Below the pieces are notes generated by a model that ran no database searches, was not told the DNA's origin, and was given only the letters and a program-made list of their open reading frames with translations. This document shows positions 6,419 to 16,666 of a stretch of 40,514 bases of DNA, one piece after another. Each line of letters begins with the position of its first letter. Positions within the stretch are counted from its first letter, which is position 1. This stretch comes from Comamonadaceae bacterium (GTDB taxonomy: Bacteria > Pseudomonadota > Gammaproteobacteria > Burkholderiales > Burkholderiaceae_C). The stretch spans positions 1-40,514 of the forward strand of contig CANKBG010000022.1 of the NCBI GenBank assembly GCA_947479935.1. Reading direction: 5' to 3'. The translations under genes were made by a program, and so were the position numbers.

Positions 6419-7301
6419 TTTAGATTTGTCAAAACGCGCCAATTTAATGGGCATCGTTTGGATGATTTCATCCATGGCAGCTTTTGCCATTGAAGATGCG
6501 CTCATTAAAATCGTCACCAAGCAGTTGCCGGTGGGGCAGGTCTTAACTATTTTTGGCTTCGGCGGTATTTGTATTTTTACCCTTCTGGCCAAGCGAGCTA
6601 GGGTGAAGCTGTTTCAGCCCGAAGTCTTTACCCGTCGGATGTTGCTAAGAGCGGTGTTTGAATTCTTTGGGCGCTTATTTTATATCTTGGCCATTGCGCT
6701 CACCCCCATTTCCTCCGCCACAGCCATTCTGCAATCTGCACCTTTGGTATTGGTCTTGGGAGCGCGAATTTTTCTTCGTGAAAAAGTAGATGCTCAAACT
6801 TGGGGGGCTATTTGGTTGGGACTCTTGGGAGTGCTCATCATTTTGCGACCCACTGCAGATGATTTCTCGGCACTGTCTCTTCTGGCAGTGATAGGGACTC
6901 TGGGCTTTGTGGGTCGAGATTTAATGACTCGCACTGCACCTGCGGTCTTAACCAAAGAAGTTCTTGGCTTTTATGGATTCACCAACATGCTCGTAGCAGG
7001 CGGATGCTTTTCACTTTGGGAAGGCAAAGCTTTTTTACCATTGCAAATGCCTCAGGCCTTGATGATAGGTGCAGCCCTGATATTCGGCGTATTTGCCTAT
7101 ACGGCACTCATGACCGCCATGCGAACAGGTTCTATTGGCGCAGTCACGCCCTACAGATACACAAGGCTGCTTTTTGGCATTTCAGTGGGTGTGTTGGTCT
7201 TTGGCGAGCAATTGGACTCGCAGATGCTCATGGGTTGCGCTGTGGTGATTGGCGCAGGACTCTTTGTAGGTTGGTGGGGTGGCGTGCGCAAAGCAAGCTA
7301 A
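6411..7301 (+). CDS. EamA/DMT-family transporter
   Basis: 296 residues with about ten predicted membrane segments in two EamA halves, of which the second begins near residue 155. Family motifs include the glycine- and proline-rich ends of the fourth helix, such as ALTPISSATAILQSAPL and GLLGVLIILRP. Members export amino acids, purines or other metabolites; the substrate cannot be read from sequence. The ATG lies inside the 3' end of feoB (8-bp overlap), so it is translated from the Fur-controlled feoAB transcript. That makes an iron-linked solute a fair guess only. Confidence 0.85.
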   Translation: MANLDLSKRANLMGIVWMISSMAAFAIEDALIKIVTKQLPVGQVLTIFGFGGICIFTLLAKRARVKLFQPEVFTRRMLLRAVFEFFGRLFYILAIALTPISSATAILQSAPLVLVLGARIFLREKVDAQTWGAIWLGLLGVLIILRPTADDFSALSLLAVIGTLGFVGRDLMTRTAPAVLTKEVLGFYGFTNMLVAGGCFSLWEGKAFLPLQMPQALMIGAALIFGVFAYTALMTAMRTGSIGAVTPYRYTRLLFGISVGVLVFGEQLDSQMLMGCAVVIGAGLFVGWWGGVRKAS

Positions 7302-7335
7302 TGTTTGAGTATTGAATTCGCATTTTCAATGACGA

Positions 7336-7659
7336 TTACTCTTCCACTCTTTCAATGATCACCGGATCGTTTTCAGGACGGATGACGCGCACACCGTGCT
7401 TGCTCAAAATTTCCACGTAGACCGAAGCTGCACCTTCTTTGGCCAATGCGTCTAAAGTTTCAACCACCGCGCTCACTTTGACAATTTCTGCTGTGTCTGC
7501 TGACAAGCCTACTTTGCAATCAAAGTCCCAGAAATCAACTTCTTTAGGTAGTGCACGATTGCGTTCGCGTTTGAAATACTTGCGAATGTCGTGCTTGACG
7601 GCCTCTAACACACGGTCGGGGTTTTTGCCTTCAAATTGCAGTGGAAAGTTTTTTTTCAT
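7336..7659 (-). CDS. DUF6172 family protein
   Basis: 107 residues, a small soluble protein that I recognise as DUF6172. It opens MKKNFPLQFEGKNPDRVLEA and has a basic helix KHDIRKYFKRERNRALP followed by the VDFWDFDCKVG motif. No function is established. The high Lys/Arg content of the helix would suit nucleic-acid contact, but that is speculation. It converges with the EamA gene and stands alone on its strand. AGGA lies eight bases before the start. Confidence 0.75.
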   Translation of the reverse strand: MKKNFPLQFEGKNPDRVLEAVKHDIRKYFKRERNRALPKEVDFWDFDCKVGLSADTAEIVKVSAVVETLDALAKEGAASVYVEILSKHGVRVIRPENDPVIIERVEE

Positions 7660-7787
7660 CAGGAGATCCTAGGGGGCAAACGCCGATTTCGGACGTTGAT
7701 GCAGTCCCTGATTATCGCTGACTCGTTCAAGACACTCAGAATTAATGACAAGAAAAGTGGCTTCATGTAGAACAAAGCCTTGATGGC

Positions 7788-10700
7788 TTAAAACTTCAAG
7801 CGCTGTCCTACCCATTTGAACCTTCGACTCCAAGCTTCTCGCGACAGTTCAATGCTGTCATAGAAACTGGGAATGACCAAAAGCGTGAGAATGGTAGAGG
7901 TGATGGTGCCGCCAATGATGGCAGTCGCCATGGGTCTGTAAAACTCACTGCCTTCGCCAATGCCAATGGCCACTGGCAACATGCCGGCAATCAATGCAAA
8001 GGTGGTCATGATGATGGGACGCAAACGTTTGCGACCTGCCGCCATGAGAGCCTCTTCACGGTCCATGCCTTCGGCCTCAGAGGTGCGTGCTGCATCCAAC
8101 AGCAAAATAGCATTCTTAGCCACCAAGCCCATCAGCATGATCACGCCAATAAGGCTCATGAGGTTCAGTGTGCCCCCAGTTAAAAGCAAAGCCAAAACGA
8201 CGCCAATCAAAGACAGGGGCAACGAAAACATGACCGCCAATGGCGCAGTGAACGAACTAAATTGCATCACCAAAATGAAGTACATCAAACCAATACCAGA
8301 AACAAGGGCGATGCCCATTTCGGTAAACACTTCTTTTTGGTCCTTGGATGCACCATCGAGTTCAAGCCCATAACCCTCTGGAAAGCTGATGTTCTTGGCA
8401 ATCTTCAAGGCATCTGACGTAACTTCACCCGAAGAGCGGCCTTGCACATTGGCAGAAACGCCAATGGTTCGCTTGCCATCAGAATGCTCAATTTTGGAGG
8501 GCGCTTTGCCCATTGAGACTTTGGCAATTTGAGCTAAAGGCACTACCGTATTCATGCCGTTGACCGTGATGGGCAAGCGTTCAATGTTTGCGGCACTCAT
8601 GCGGTCTTCAGGCGCTAAGCGAACTGCCACATCGCGAGATTCGCCCGTAGGATCGACCCAGTCCCCAACTTCGATGCCTGCAAAAGCGACGCGTAATGCA
8701 TTGGCTGTGTCGGTGACTGAAATACCCAAAGAGTTGGCCAAGCCTCGGTCCAATTCAATTTGCAATTCGTTTTGTGGGTCTTGTTGTGACAGGCCCACAT
8801 CGACCGCCCCAGGCACTTGCCTGAGTTGCGCCATGAATTCGCTGGTGATGGCCAACAGTTTGCGAGAGTCTGTACCGCTAAATCGAATTTGCACTGGCTT
8901 TGATGCGCCATTGGATAAGTCGTCGAGCACGGTGTATTCAGCGCCCACAAGTTGGGAGATTCGCTTGCGCAGTTCAATGGCAATGACTTGTGCTGATCGT
9001 TTGCGATCGGTGCTCTTGCCAATGTCCACATAAATACGGCCGCCACCGGGGTTCACATAACTGTTGGTGGCCTTGGTTTCAGGCAAACTGCGGGCCATCA
9101 CAGCAGCGGCTTCCAACTTCATGCGTGAATATTCCAGATTGCTACTGGCAGGCGTTCGAACATCGATGGCAAGCGTTTTGCCATCTGATTTCGGAAAGAA
9201 ACTGGATCCACCAAACTGATATTGCAAAAAGATGGCGGCAAAGAAACTGAGAACTGCAAAGGTGATCATCCAACGGCGGTGATGCAATGCCCAAGCAATC
9301 ACATTCCCGTAGCGATCGGCCTGATGGTCAAACCAGGCATTGAACTGTTGAAGTTTCAGGCTAATGCCTGTTTTCGGCTTGAGGTGCGCACCAGGTGGGT
9401 CACCCCAGTAGGCAGATAACATGGGATCGAGTGTGAATGAAATCAACAAGCTGACCAATACCGAAGCCACCACAGTTAGGCCAAAAGGTCTAAACCATTC
9501 GCCTGAGACCCCTGGCATGAAACCCACAGGAATGAACACTGCCACAATGGAAAAAGTGGTGCCTGCGACGGCCATGCCAATTTCAGATGTGCCATTCAAT
9601 GCAGCGGTTCGACGGTCAGCGCCACGCTCCATATGCCGCACGATGTTTTCTCGAACCACAATAGCGTCATCAATGAGAACGCCAATGGCCAAGGACAGTC
9701 CCAGCAAGCTCATAAAGTTGAGTGTGAAGCCACACAACCAAACGGCAATGAAAGCGGTAATGACTGAGGTGGGCAAGGACAACGCTGTAATGAGAGTTGA
9801 TCGCCAAGAATTCAAAAATACATAGACCACAAAAATAGTCAGGCCCGCACCAAAGATCAGCGCGTCCACCACATTGTTCAAACTGTTTTTGGCTTCAACG
9901 CCGCCATCTTGGGTAATTTCAAGTTTCGTGCCTTCGGGCAGTGTTTTGCTGACTTCTGCCACCAATGCACGGATCTCATTGGCAACGCTTACAGTTGACG
10001 CGTTTCTTGAGCGAGTGATGGCCAATCCCACGTTGGGTTTGCCGTTTCGGACACTCATGGTGGTGAGTTCGGCAAACCCATCGGACACGGTAGCGACCTG
10101 ACCGAGTCGAATCAGGTCATTGCCACTGCGTTTGATGACGATTTGGTTGAATTCGGCAGGTGTTTCAATGCGGCCAAGCAAACGAATACTTTGATCTTCC
10201 AGCGCCCCCCGAATTTTTCCAACGGGCGCAGCAGCATTTTGAGTTCTTAGCGCGTTCACAACTTCAGTGACTGAAAGATTCACCTCACGAAGTTTTTGAG
10301 AGTGCAACAAGACACTCAACTCACGTTTGAGTGCGCCGTTGACATTGACTTGCGCCACGCCTGCAATGCCACGAAACTTGTCGGCAATTTGATCTTCTGC
10401 GAAGCGTGATATTTCAGCATGGCTTTGACTAGAAGAAGACAAAGCCAATTGCATGATGGGTTGAGCGCCCGGGTCAACTCTAAGAATCACAGGTTCTCGA
10501 ATTTCGGTGGGGAGCTTGTAACGTACTTTGCCAATGGCATTGCGCACGTCATCTGTTGCTTCCACCATGTTCTTCTTGAATTCGAAGAATACTTGAATAT
10601 TGGCGTTACCTTCGTTGGCCGTACCGCGAAATTCTTTGATGCCATTGACCGACTGCATGGCCTTTTCAACACGGTTGAGCACTTCTCGTTCAACCGTGTC

Positions 10701-10868
10701 AGGCGATGCGCCAGGGTAATTGATATCAATGACCAACAACGGTAAATCGACATCCGGAATTTGATTAACTTTGAGTTTATTCAATGCCATGAGTCCCATG
10801 GCCATGAGCATCAGCAACACAACTACTGTGACAACTGGCTTCTTAACGCTGAAATTGGACAGAAACAT
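7788..10868 (-). CDS. RND efflux permease, HAE1/AcrB type
   Basis: 1026 residues, the normal length of the family. It starts MFLSNFSVKKPVV with the first membrane helix, followed by a large periplasmic loop, helices 2-6, a second loop and helices 8-12. The proton-relay Asp pair of helix 4 is present (GVLIDDAIVVREN), as is the FSLPLSLIGVVLALLLTGG and NAILLLDAA region of the second half. The pump exports hydrophobic or amphiphilic compounds across the inner membrane with an adaptor and an outer-membrane channel. Start is 3 bp after the stop of the adaptor gene. No outer-membrane factor is encoded nearby, so a shared TolC-type channel is expected. Confidence 0.93.
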   Translation of the reverse strand: MFLSNFSVKKPVVTVVVLLMLMAMGLMALNKLKVNQIPDVDLPLLVIDINYPGASPDTVEREVLNRVEKAMQSVNGIKEFRGTANEGNANIQVFFEFKKNMVEATDDVRNAIGKVRYKLPTEIREPVILRVDPGAQPIMQLALSSSSQSHAEISRFAEDQIADKFRGIAGVAQVNVNGALKRELSVLLHSQKLREVNLSVTEVVNALRTQNAAAPVGKIRGALEDQSIRLLGRIETPAEFNQIVIKRSGNDLIRLGQVATVSDGFAELTTMSVRNGKPNVGLAITRSRNASTVSVANEIRALVAEVSKTLPEGTKLEITQDGGVEAKNSLNNVVDALIFGAGLTIFVVYVFLNSWRSTLITALSLPTSVITAFIAVWLCGFTLNFMSLLGLSLAIGVLIDDAIVVRENIVRHMERGADRRTAALNGTSEIGMAVAGTTFSIVAVFIPVGFMPGVSGEWFRPFGLTVVASVLVSLLISFTLDPMLSAYWGDPPGAHLKPKTGISLKLQQFNAWFDHQADRYGNVIAWALHHRRWMITFAVLSFFAAIFLQYQFGGSSFFPKSDGKTLAIDVRTPASSNLEYSRMKLEAAAVMARSLPETKATNSYVNPGGGRIYVDIGKSTDRKRSAQVIAIELRKRISQLVGAEYTVLDDLSNGASKPVQIRFSGTDSRKLLAITSEFMAQLRQVPGAVDVGLSQQDPQNELQIELDRGLANSLGISVTDTANALRVAFAGIEVGDWVDPTGESRDVAVRLAPEDRMSAANIERLPITVNGMNTVVPLAQIAKVSMGKAPSKIEHSDGKRTIGVSANVQGRSSGEVTSDALKIAKNISFPEGYGLELDGASKDQKEVFTEMGIALVSGIGLMYFILVMQFSSFTAPLAVMFSLPLSLIGVVLALLLTGGTLNLMSLIGVIMLMGLVAKNAILLLDAARTSEAEGMDREEALMAAGRKRLRPIIMTTFALIAGMLPVAIGIGEGSEFYRPMATAIIGGTITSTILTLLVIPSFYDSIELSREAWSRRFKWVGQRLKF

Positions 10869-10871
10869 GTT

Positions 10872-12038
10872 TTATGGACCTACTTTGGTGCCAGTGTCTG
10901 CACGCAGCGTGTAGATCTGTCCGTCTTTCAAGGAGCTGCTTGTGGTGCGCAATATTTTGTCACCGGCCACTAACCCTGAGTTCACCACCCATTCACCCAA
11001 GCGTGTGTCGCGATCTCCCAATTGAATATTGCGCTTCACAATTTTGTTGCCATCTAATACCCATGCATAGATTTTGTCGCCTTCTCGGCGCAGACTGCTT
11101 TCAGAAATCATCAAGGCGGATTTGGTTGAGGTTTCAACCACGCCTTCGGCAAACAGCCCCACCACAGGAGGGCGGTCTTTGGCGTTGATCTCCACAATCA
11201 CAGAAACTTGTCGCGTCACGGGGTTGGCTGCGCCATCAATGCGTTTGATGGTGCCTCGGCTCCCCAGTAAATCTCCCGATTGCGCTACGCCATTGATGCG
11301 AAAGTTGACCCGCTGACCCACCCTCAAGATGTTCATTTGATCTGCAGAGACTTGGCCTTCAAATCGCATGCTGCTAGGGTCAATCACTTGTATCAGTTCT
11401 TTGCCAATTTGGGCAGTATCGCCAGCCGAAGCTTTCCGCGCACTCACCACACCCTGAAACGGCGCGCGAACTTCCGTTCGATCGAGTTGTTGCTTGGCTG
11501 CAGCCACGCGTGCTTTGCTAGCCACAAATTCACTTTGTGCACTGTTGCGTTTAATTTCAGATTCTTCCAAGCCCTGCAGAGACACCATACCCTGTGCTTG
11601 AAGTGATTTGATTCGCTGATATTGGCGTTCAGCGCCATCCAAGGATTGCGCAGCAGCACGCATCGATTCTTCAGCAGAATTTAGGTTGTCGCGCAAAACC
11701 GAACTGTCTAAGCTAACAAGCAAATCACCCTTGCGGACAAGCTCGCCATTTTCTTTATGGACTTTGATCACCATGGCGGCAACTTCTGCTCGAAGGTCGG
11801 CACGAACTTCGGGTTGGAGTGAACCTGAAATGACTGGGCCAGTACCGTGTTCTGAAGTGCCCAATTGCAAAACGTCCTCATTTCCCAAACTGATTGCGAC
11901 AGAGTCAAGCTGTTTGTCAGCTTCGGAATCTGGTTTTTTGCAGGCCACCAACGCGGTGCTGAGACCAAAGCACAGCACCATAGAAACAAGAGTGGCATAA
12001 GCAAAGGGAAAACGACCCAAAAGAGGGAAACGCAACAT
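10872..12038 (-). CDS. RND periplasmic adaptor, lipoprotein type
   Basis: 388 residues. A basic start and hydrophobic stretch end in the lipobox LVAC (30-33), so Cys33 should be lipidated and anchor the protein to the inner membrane. Then come the lipoyl half-motif (VKVHKENGELVRKGDLLVSLDSS), a helical hairpin (about 110-170), the second half (VRAPFQGVVSARKASAGD) and the beta-barrel and membrane-proximal domains. It joins the RND pump, encoded 3 bp downstream, to an outer-membrane channel. GGAG precedes the ATG. Confidence 0.92.
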   Translation of the reverse strand: MLRFPLLGRFPFAYATLVSMVLCFGLSTALVACKKPDSEADKQLDSVAISLGNEDVLQLGTSEHGTGPVISGSLQPEVRADLRAEVAAMVIKVHKENGELVRKGDLLVSLDSSVLRDNLNSAEESMRAAAQSLDGAERQYQRIKSLQAQGMVSLQGLEESEIKRNSAQSEFVASKARVAAAKQQLDRTEVRAPFQGVVSARKASAGDTAQIGKELIQVIDPSSMRFEGQVSADQMNILRVGQRVNFRINGVAQSGDLLGSRGTIKRIDGAANPVTRQVSVIVEINAKDRPPVVGLFAEGVVETSTKSALMISESSLRREGDKIYAWVLDGNKIVKRNIQLGDRDTRLGEWVVNSGLVAGDKILRTTSSSLKDGQIYTLRADTGTKVGP

Positions 12039-12166
12039 AGCAACTCCAACTGCGGAAAAAGTGAACGTATTACATCACGATATGCCAGTGATTTACTTTG
12101 ATTGGCTTGTTAGGAATGACCAATTCCACTTGGGCGTTCGTTTTATAGGTTTGCCGCTAGTTAGTA

Positions 12167-13453
12167 TCAAGTAACGACATTTTTTTGTGAAAACTGAGGC
12201 TGTTGCCATTCCCCGCTGTCCATCACTTCCTTCAAGTGTCTGATGGCATGCCATACATCGACAAATCTTGTATACAAGGGTGTCAAACCAAATCGCAAAA
12301 TATCTGGCTGGTTTTTGCCATCACCTGTACGAAAATCACCCATGACACCTCGCGCAATCATGGCCTGCACAATGGCATAAGCGCCCTTACTTCGAGTCAA
12401 GCTGACTTGTGAGCCTCGGAAATCTTCGTCAATGGGCGTGGCAATGCCAAAACCATGTTCTGCCAGTTGGGTTTGGACCAAGTGCATGAAAAGGTCTGAA
12501 AGCGCCAATGATTTTTTCCGCAGTGCTTGCATGCCACCCAATTTTTCAGCTTCTAAAAATGTATCTAGCGCTGTGTCGAGCGCTGTCAAACTAAGGATGG
12601 GTTGGGTGCCGCATTGATATCGCGTAATGCCAGTTGCTGGTTTGTATTCTGGTGTGAATTCAAACGGTGCTGCGTGACCCCACCAGCCGTTTAGAGGTTG
12701 CCAGTAGCGATTGGTGTGCTTGGGATTGACCCAAACAAATGCAGGAGCACCAGGGCCGCCGTTCAAGTATTTGTAGCCGCAACCGACCGCAAAGTCCACA
12801 AGTGAACCTTTCAAATCAACAGGCACAGCACCTGCACTGTGTGCCAAATCCCACACCATCAAGGCACCTACGTTGTGCGCTGAGGCTGTCATGGTTTTCA
12901 TGTTGAACATGGCGCCCGTGCGGTAATTCACATGGGTCAACATCAGCACGGCAACGTCATGTTGCAATGCAGATTGCAGATCTTCAGTCTCGACCAATTT
13001 CAAAGTCAAGCCACGCTCTTTGCACAAAGCTTCTGCAATATAGAGGTCGGTGGGAAAGTTGGTGCGCTCACTCAGAATGGTTTTTTTCTCCGAGTCATCT
13101 GCCTGTGCAATGGACAGCGCCGCACTCAATACTTTGAACAAATTGATGGAGGTGCTGTCAGCCGCCACCACTTCTCCCTCTTCGGCACCAATGAGGCGTG
13201 CAATTTTGTCGCCTACTAGGAGGGGCATTTGAAACCAACCCGCGCTGTTCCAGCTTTTGATGAGGTCTTGCCCCCACTCTTTTGTGACCGCTGCCGCCAC
13301 ACGTGTGGGCGTTGCTTTGGGCAATACGCCGAGTGAGTTGCCATCGAGGTAAATCACACCCTCGGGCAATTGAAATAATTCACGGAGTGAACGAAGTGGA
13401 TCTTGTAGGTCCAGCGCCTGACATTTGGCAAGGGTGTTGGTTGAGGTGTGCAT
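12167..13453 (-). CDS. kynU: Kynureninase
   Basis: 428 residues. It is a PLP enzyme that cleaves kynurenine to anthranilate and alanine in tryptophan breakdown. Family motifs are clear: [10 protein letters not shown] near the start, [23 protein letters not shown] with the PLP-contacting Asp, and [14 protein letters not shown] with the Schiff-base Lys. The ATG at 13453 gives the usual start of the family; an in-frame ATG at 13510 would add 19 residues that do not fit. kynA and kynB are not next to it. It is divergent from modB, 138 bp away. Confidence 0.93.
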   Translation of the reverse strand: MHTSTNTLAKCQALDLQDPLRSLRELFQLPEGVIYLDGNSLGVLPKATPTRVAAAVTKEWGQDLIKSWNSAGWFQMPLLVGDKIARLIGAEEGEVVAADSTSINLFKVLSAALSIAQADDSEKKTILSERTNFPTDLYIAEALCKERGLTLKLVETEDLQSALQHDVAVLMLTHVNYRTGAMFNMKTMTASAHNVGALMVWDLAHSAGAVPVDLKGSLVDFAVGCGYKYLNGGPGAPAFVWVNPKHTNRYWQPLNGWWGHAAPFEFTPEYKPATGITRYQCGTQPILSLTALDTALDTFLEAEKLGGMQALRKKSLALSDLFMHLVQTQLAEHGFGIATPIDEDFRGSQVSLTRSKGAYAIVQAMIARGVMGDFRTGDGKNQPDILRFGLTPLYTRFVDVWHAIRHLKEVMDSGEWQQPQFSQKNVVT

Positions 13454-13591
13454 GGCGGTCACTTTATAGGCATCGGCACCCGTGAGGCGCAAGACTGCGC
13501 ACCCAGTCATTTGGGGTGTCTGTTATATCCAACAAATGAAGAAAATAGGTGGGGAAATGGTTTTGAAGCACTTCGTCGTAAACTTGCACGC

Positions 13592-14272
13592 ATGAATTTG
13601 ACGCCCGAATCTTGGCAAGCCATTCAACTGACCTTCGAGCTAGCCACCTTGACCACCCTTGTGTTGCTGGTCTTGGCCACGCCTTTGGCTTGGTGGCTCT
13701 CTCAAACGCATTCCGCATGGCGTGCGCCCATTCATGCCTTGGTCACATTGCCATTGGTCTTGCCACCCTCCGTTTTGGGTTTTTATATGCTGGTTGTCAT
13801 GGGGCCGCATGGGCCCTTAGGGCAATTCACGCAGTCTATGGGTTGGGGCGTGTTGTCATTCACGTTCACGGGTTTGCTTCTTGGCTCCATCTTGTTTTCT
13901 TTGCCGTTTGCGGTCCAACCACTGCAACACGCTTTTGACGCTATGGGTTCAAGGCCAATGGAAGTGGCAGCCACTTTGCGCGCAAGTCCTCTGGATGCTT
14001 TCTTTTCTGTCGCCTTGCCGCTGGCCAAACCTGGCATGGTCACTGCTGCCATTCTGACTTTTGCACACACCGTGGGTGAGTTTGGGGTAGTGCTCATGAT
14101 TGGCGGCAATATTCCTGGCCAAACTCGCGTGGTGTCTACAGAAATTTATGGTCATGTAGAAGCCATGGAATATGCGCAAGCGCATGTGTTGGCGGCAGGC
14201 ATGTTGGCCTTTTCTTTTGTGGTGTTGCTGATGCTGGCTTTGATGAATCGACGTCAAAGGCAGGTGGTGTGA
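13592..14272 (+). CDS. modB: Molybdate ABC transporter permease
   Basis: 226 residues, the usual ModB length, with five to six membrane helices. The permease EAA loop is present ([25 protein letters not shown]), followed by [21 protein letters not shown], a ModB hallmark. It forms the inner-membrane channel for molybdate with ModC. The chosen ATG at 13592 opens MNLTPESW; an upstream frame to 13448 would add 48 unrelated residues. Its TGA overlaps the modC GTG. No modA (binding protein) or modE (regulator) is found here. Confidence 0.88.
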   Translation: MNLTPESWQAIQLTFELATLTTLVLLVLATPLAWWLSQTHSAWRAPIHALVTLPLVLPPSVLGFYMLVVMGPHGPLGQFTQSMGWGVLSFTFTGLLLGSILFSLPFAVQPLQHAFDAMGSRPMEVAATLRASPLDAFFSVALPLAKPGMVTAAILTFAHTVGEFGVVLMIGGNIPGQTRVVSTEIYGHVEAMEYAQAHVLAAGMLAFSFVVLLMLALMNRRQRQVV

Positions 14273-15366
14273 AGATGATTCACTTGCAAATCAACATGGC
14301 ACGTTCAGCGTTTGAGTTGAGTATAGACATTCAATTGCCAAGGCAAGGTATCACGGCCATTTTTGGGCCCTCTGGCTCTGGCAAAACAAGTTTGTTACGC
14401 GCAGTCGCAGGCTTGGATAAAAATCAAAAAGGCCGCATTCAAATTGGCGAAAACATTTGGCAGAACACAACGCAAGGAATTTGTTTGCCAACTTGGCAAA
14501 GGCCTTTGGGTTATGTGTTTCAAGAGTCAAGCTTGTTGCCGCATCTCAGCGTTGCAGAGAATTTGAGCTTTGGTTTGAAGCGCGCTTTGAAGTCTGCAAG
14601 CAGTGTGCAGGCGCAAGCGAATAAAGCTTTGCAAGCCTCCATTGAACTCTTGGGCATTGGCAGCTTGTTGAAACGCATGCCTGATGAATTGTCGGGTGGT
14701 GAACGTCAAAGAGTTGCAATCGCTCGTGCCATTGCCATGCAGCCTCAATTGCTTTTAATGGACGAGCCCTTGGCATCCTTGGATGCGGCGCGCCGTCAGG
14801 AAATACTACCTTGGCTTGCTAGATTGCGTGATGATCTGAAAATACCCATGTTGTATGTCACTCACTCTGCTGAAGAGGTGGCACGCTTGGCCGATCACCT
14901 GGTGGTTTTGGACAAGGGGCAGGTTAAAGCGCAGGGCCCTGTGAGCACAGTGCTGACACAAGTTGTGAACCCTGTTGTGGTGGGTGAAGATGCTGGCGCA
15001 CTGATTGCTGGGCACATTGGCGCAATCGATACCCAATGGCACTTATCACGCGTTGACTTTAAGGGTGGCGCTGTGTGGATGCGAGATGCGGGTTTGCAAG
15101 TTGGCAAGGCAGTTCGCATTCGCATCTTAGCGCGTGATGTGAGTTTGGCGACATCAGAGCCAACAAACACCAGCATTCAAAACCAACTGCGCGGAAGTAT
15201 TCAAAGCATCACGCCAGATGCTCATCCTTCTCAAGCAATGGTGGTTCTAAAGTGTGGCGCAGAAGAGGTTTTGGCCCGCGTGACCCAGCGAGCGGTCGAC
15301 GAATTGGCATTGAAAGTGGGTACGCCTGTTTGGGCGCAGGTTAAGTCTGTCGCCTTGGTGGCTTGA
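14269..15366 (+). CDS. modC: Molybdate ABC transporter ATP-binding protein
   Basis: 365 residues. Walker A GPSGSGKT (33-40), Q loop YVFQE, signature [14 protein letters not shown] and Walker B LLLMDEP followed by the His switch (VTHSAEE). After the ATPase domain (about 230 residues) comes a molybdate-type TOBE domain ([24 protein letters not shown]). It drives molybdate import through ModB. Two starts are possible: the GTG at 14269, overlapping the modB stop by four bases, or the ATG at 14275; both give the same domain set. Confidence 0.9.
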   Translation: MKMIHLQINMARSAFELSIDIQLPRQGITAIFGPSGSGKTSLLRAVAGLDKNQKGRIQIGENIWQNTTQGICLPTWQRPLGYVFQESSLLPHLSVAENLSFGLKRALKSASSVQAQANKALQASIELLGIGSLLKRMPDELSGGERQRVAIARAIAMQPQLLLMDEPLASLDAARRQEILPWLARLRDDLKIPMLYVTHSAEEVARLADHLVVLDKGQVKAQGPVSTVLTQVVNPVVVGEDAGALIAGHIGAIDTQWHLSRVDFKGGAVWMRDAGLQVGKAVRIRILARDVSLATSEPTNTSIQNQLRGSIQSITPDAHPSQAMVVLKCGAEEVLARVTQRAVDELALKVGTPVWAQVKSVALVA

Positions 15367-15375
15367 TCGAACTAT

Positions 15376-15543
15376 TCAAATTGATTCAAACCAGTTCTCA
15401 AGTTTGAGTTTTAGAACCTGTGAGAATTCTTTGATCTTGTTGGTCACCAGCGTCCCATCGATGCTGAGAGCTTGCGAAGTTATCAAGGTGTCCATTGGAC
15501 CTATCGACATTCCTTTCTTTTCTAGTAAAGCTCGGATTTCAAA
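15376..15543 (-). pseudogene. VapC-type PIN toxin remnant (C-terminal part only)
   Basis: Read on the minus strand, these bases encode 55 residues that match the end of VapC ribonuclease toxins: EKKGMSIGPMDTLITSQAL (the IGPxDxLIAAHAL motif with its acidic active-site residue), GTLVTN (usual TLVTNN) and the LKLENW end. A TAG lies directly upstream in frame (15544-15546), and no PIN N-terminal half, start codon or antitoxin gene is seen there. The expected active-site Asp residues of the N-terminal half are gone. It looks like a decayed toxin-antitoxin locus in the modC-sbp gap. Confidence 0.72.
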
Positions 15544-15670
15544 CTAGGGAGGTCATTCAATCATTGCAAGCGCATTGATATGCTTTAAAGGTATAAACAA
15601 ACAACAAATGATTCTTTTGAGTTTTAAAGAATCAGTTTCACAATCGCGTCCTTACTCTTTTAGACGCTCC

Positions 15671-16663
15671 ATGAACAAGATCCAATCCATTGCCATAGCC
15701 AGTTTGTTAGCTGTTTCCGGCATCAACGTTTCCGCACAAACCTTGCTTAACGCTTCCTACGACGTGGCCCGGGAGTTTTACAAAGACTACAACGCAGCTT
15801 TTATCGCCAACTACAAAAAGACCACAGGCAAAGATCTGAAGATAGACCAAGCCCATGGTGGCTCAAGCGCGCAGGCACGTGCAGTCAATGACGGCTTGGA
15901 TGCTGATGTGGTCACCATGAACACCACCACCGACATCGACTTTTTAGCCAGCAAAGGCATTGTGGCAGCCGATTGGACCAAACGCTTTCCCCACAGCGCA
16001 TCGCCGACCAGTTCCACCATGCTGTTTTTAACGCGCAATGGCAATCCTAAAAATATCAAAGACTGGGACGACCTCATCAAGCCTGGTGTTCAAGTGATTG
16101 TGGTTAATCCTAAAACAGGTGGCAACGGCCGCATGGCTTACTTGGCAGCATGGGGTTATGTGCGCAAAAAGGGCGGTAGTGAAGCTGATGCTGCAGCCTT
16201 CGTAGCTAAGTTGTACAAAAACGTTCCGGTGTTGGCCAAGGGCGGCCGAGATGCCACCACCATCTTCTTGCAACGCAACATTGGTGATGTGCTCGTGACG
16301 TTTGAGTCTGAAGTCATTTCTGTCGACAATGAATTCGGTGCAGGCAAAGTGGATGCGGTTCATCCCTCCATCAGCATCGTGGCCGAAAACCCAGTAGCTG
16401 TCGTTGAGCGAACAGTGAACAAAAAAGGCACTGGCGAATTGGCCAAGGCCTATTTGAATTATTTGTATTCCGATGAAGCGCAAGAGATTGCAGCCAAGCA
16501 TGCTATGCGCCCCACCAACCCCGCCATCTTGAAAAAATACAGCAAGACCTTCAAGCCTTTGCAGTTGTTCAATGTGAATGAAGTGTTTGGCTCTTTTTCT
16601 GAAGCACAAAAAGTACACTTCAACGACGGCGGCAATTTCGACAAGCTATACACCGTTAAATAA
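15671..16663 (+). CDS. sbp: Sulfate ABC transporter periplasmic binding protein
   Basis: 330 residues. A signal peptide of about 22 residues (MNKIQSIAIASLLAVSG, cut near VSA/Q) precedes the mature protein. Sbp family marks include LLNASYDVAREFYKDYNAAF, the HGGSSAQARAV loop, DADVVTMNT and NPKTGGNGRMAYLAAWGY, which bind the sulfate dianion. It feeds CysTWA, encoded next. The ATG at 15671 gives a normal signal peptide; an open frame upstream to 15575 would bury it 32 residues in. CysB control is expected for the family, but I cannot point to a site. Confidence 0.93.
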   Translation: MNKIQSIAIASLLAVSGINVSAQTLLNASYDVAREFYKDYNAAFIANYKKTTGKDLKIDQAHGGSSAQARAVNDGLDADVVTMNTTTDIDFLASKGIVAADWTKRFPHSASPTSSTMLFLTRNGNPKNIKDWDDLIKPGVQVIVVNPKTGGNGRMAYLAAWGYVRKKGGSEADAAAFVAKLYKNVPVLAKGGRDATTIFLQRNIGDVLVTFESEVISVDNEFGAGKVDAVHPSISIVAENPVAVVERTVNKKGTGELAKAYLNYLYSDEAQEIAAKHAMRPTNPAILKKYSKTFKPLQLFNVNEVFGSFSEAQKVHFNDGGNFDKLYTVK

Positions 16664-16666
16664 TTG

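Noticed and set aside
13511..13591. ModE box in the kynU-modB gap
   Set aside because: Only one half (TGTTATATCC) resembles a ModE half-site, and no inverted partner at the right distance is seen.
16028..16618. Open frame antisense to sbp
   Set aside because: Shadow of sbp, with no recognisable domain.
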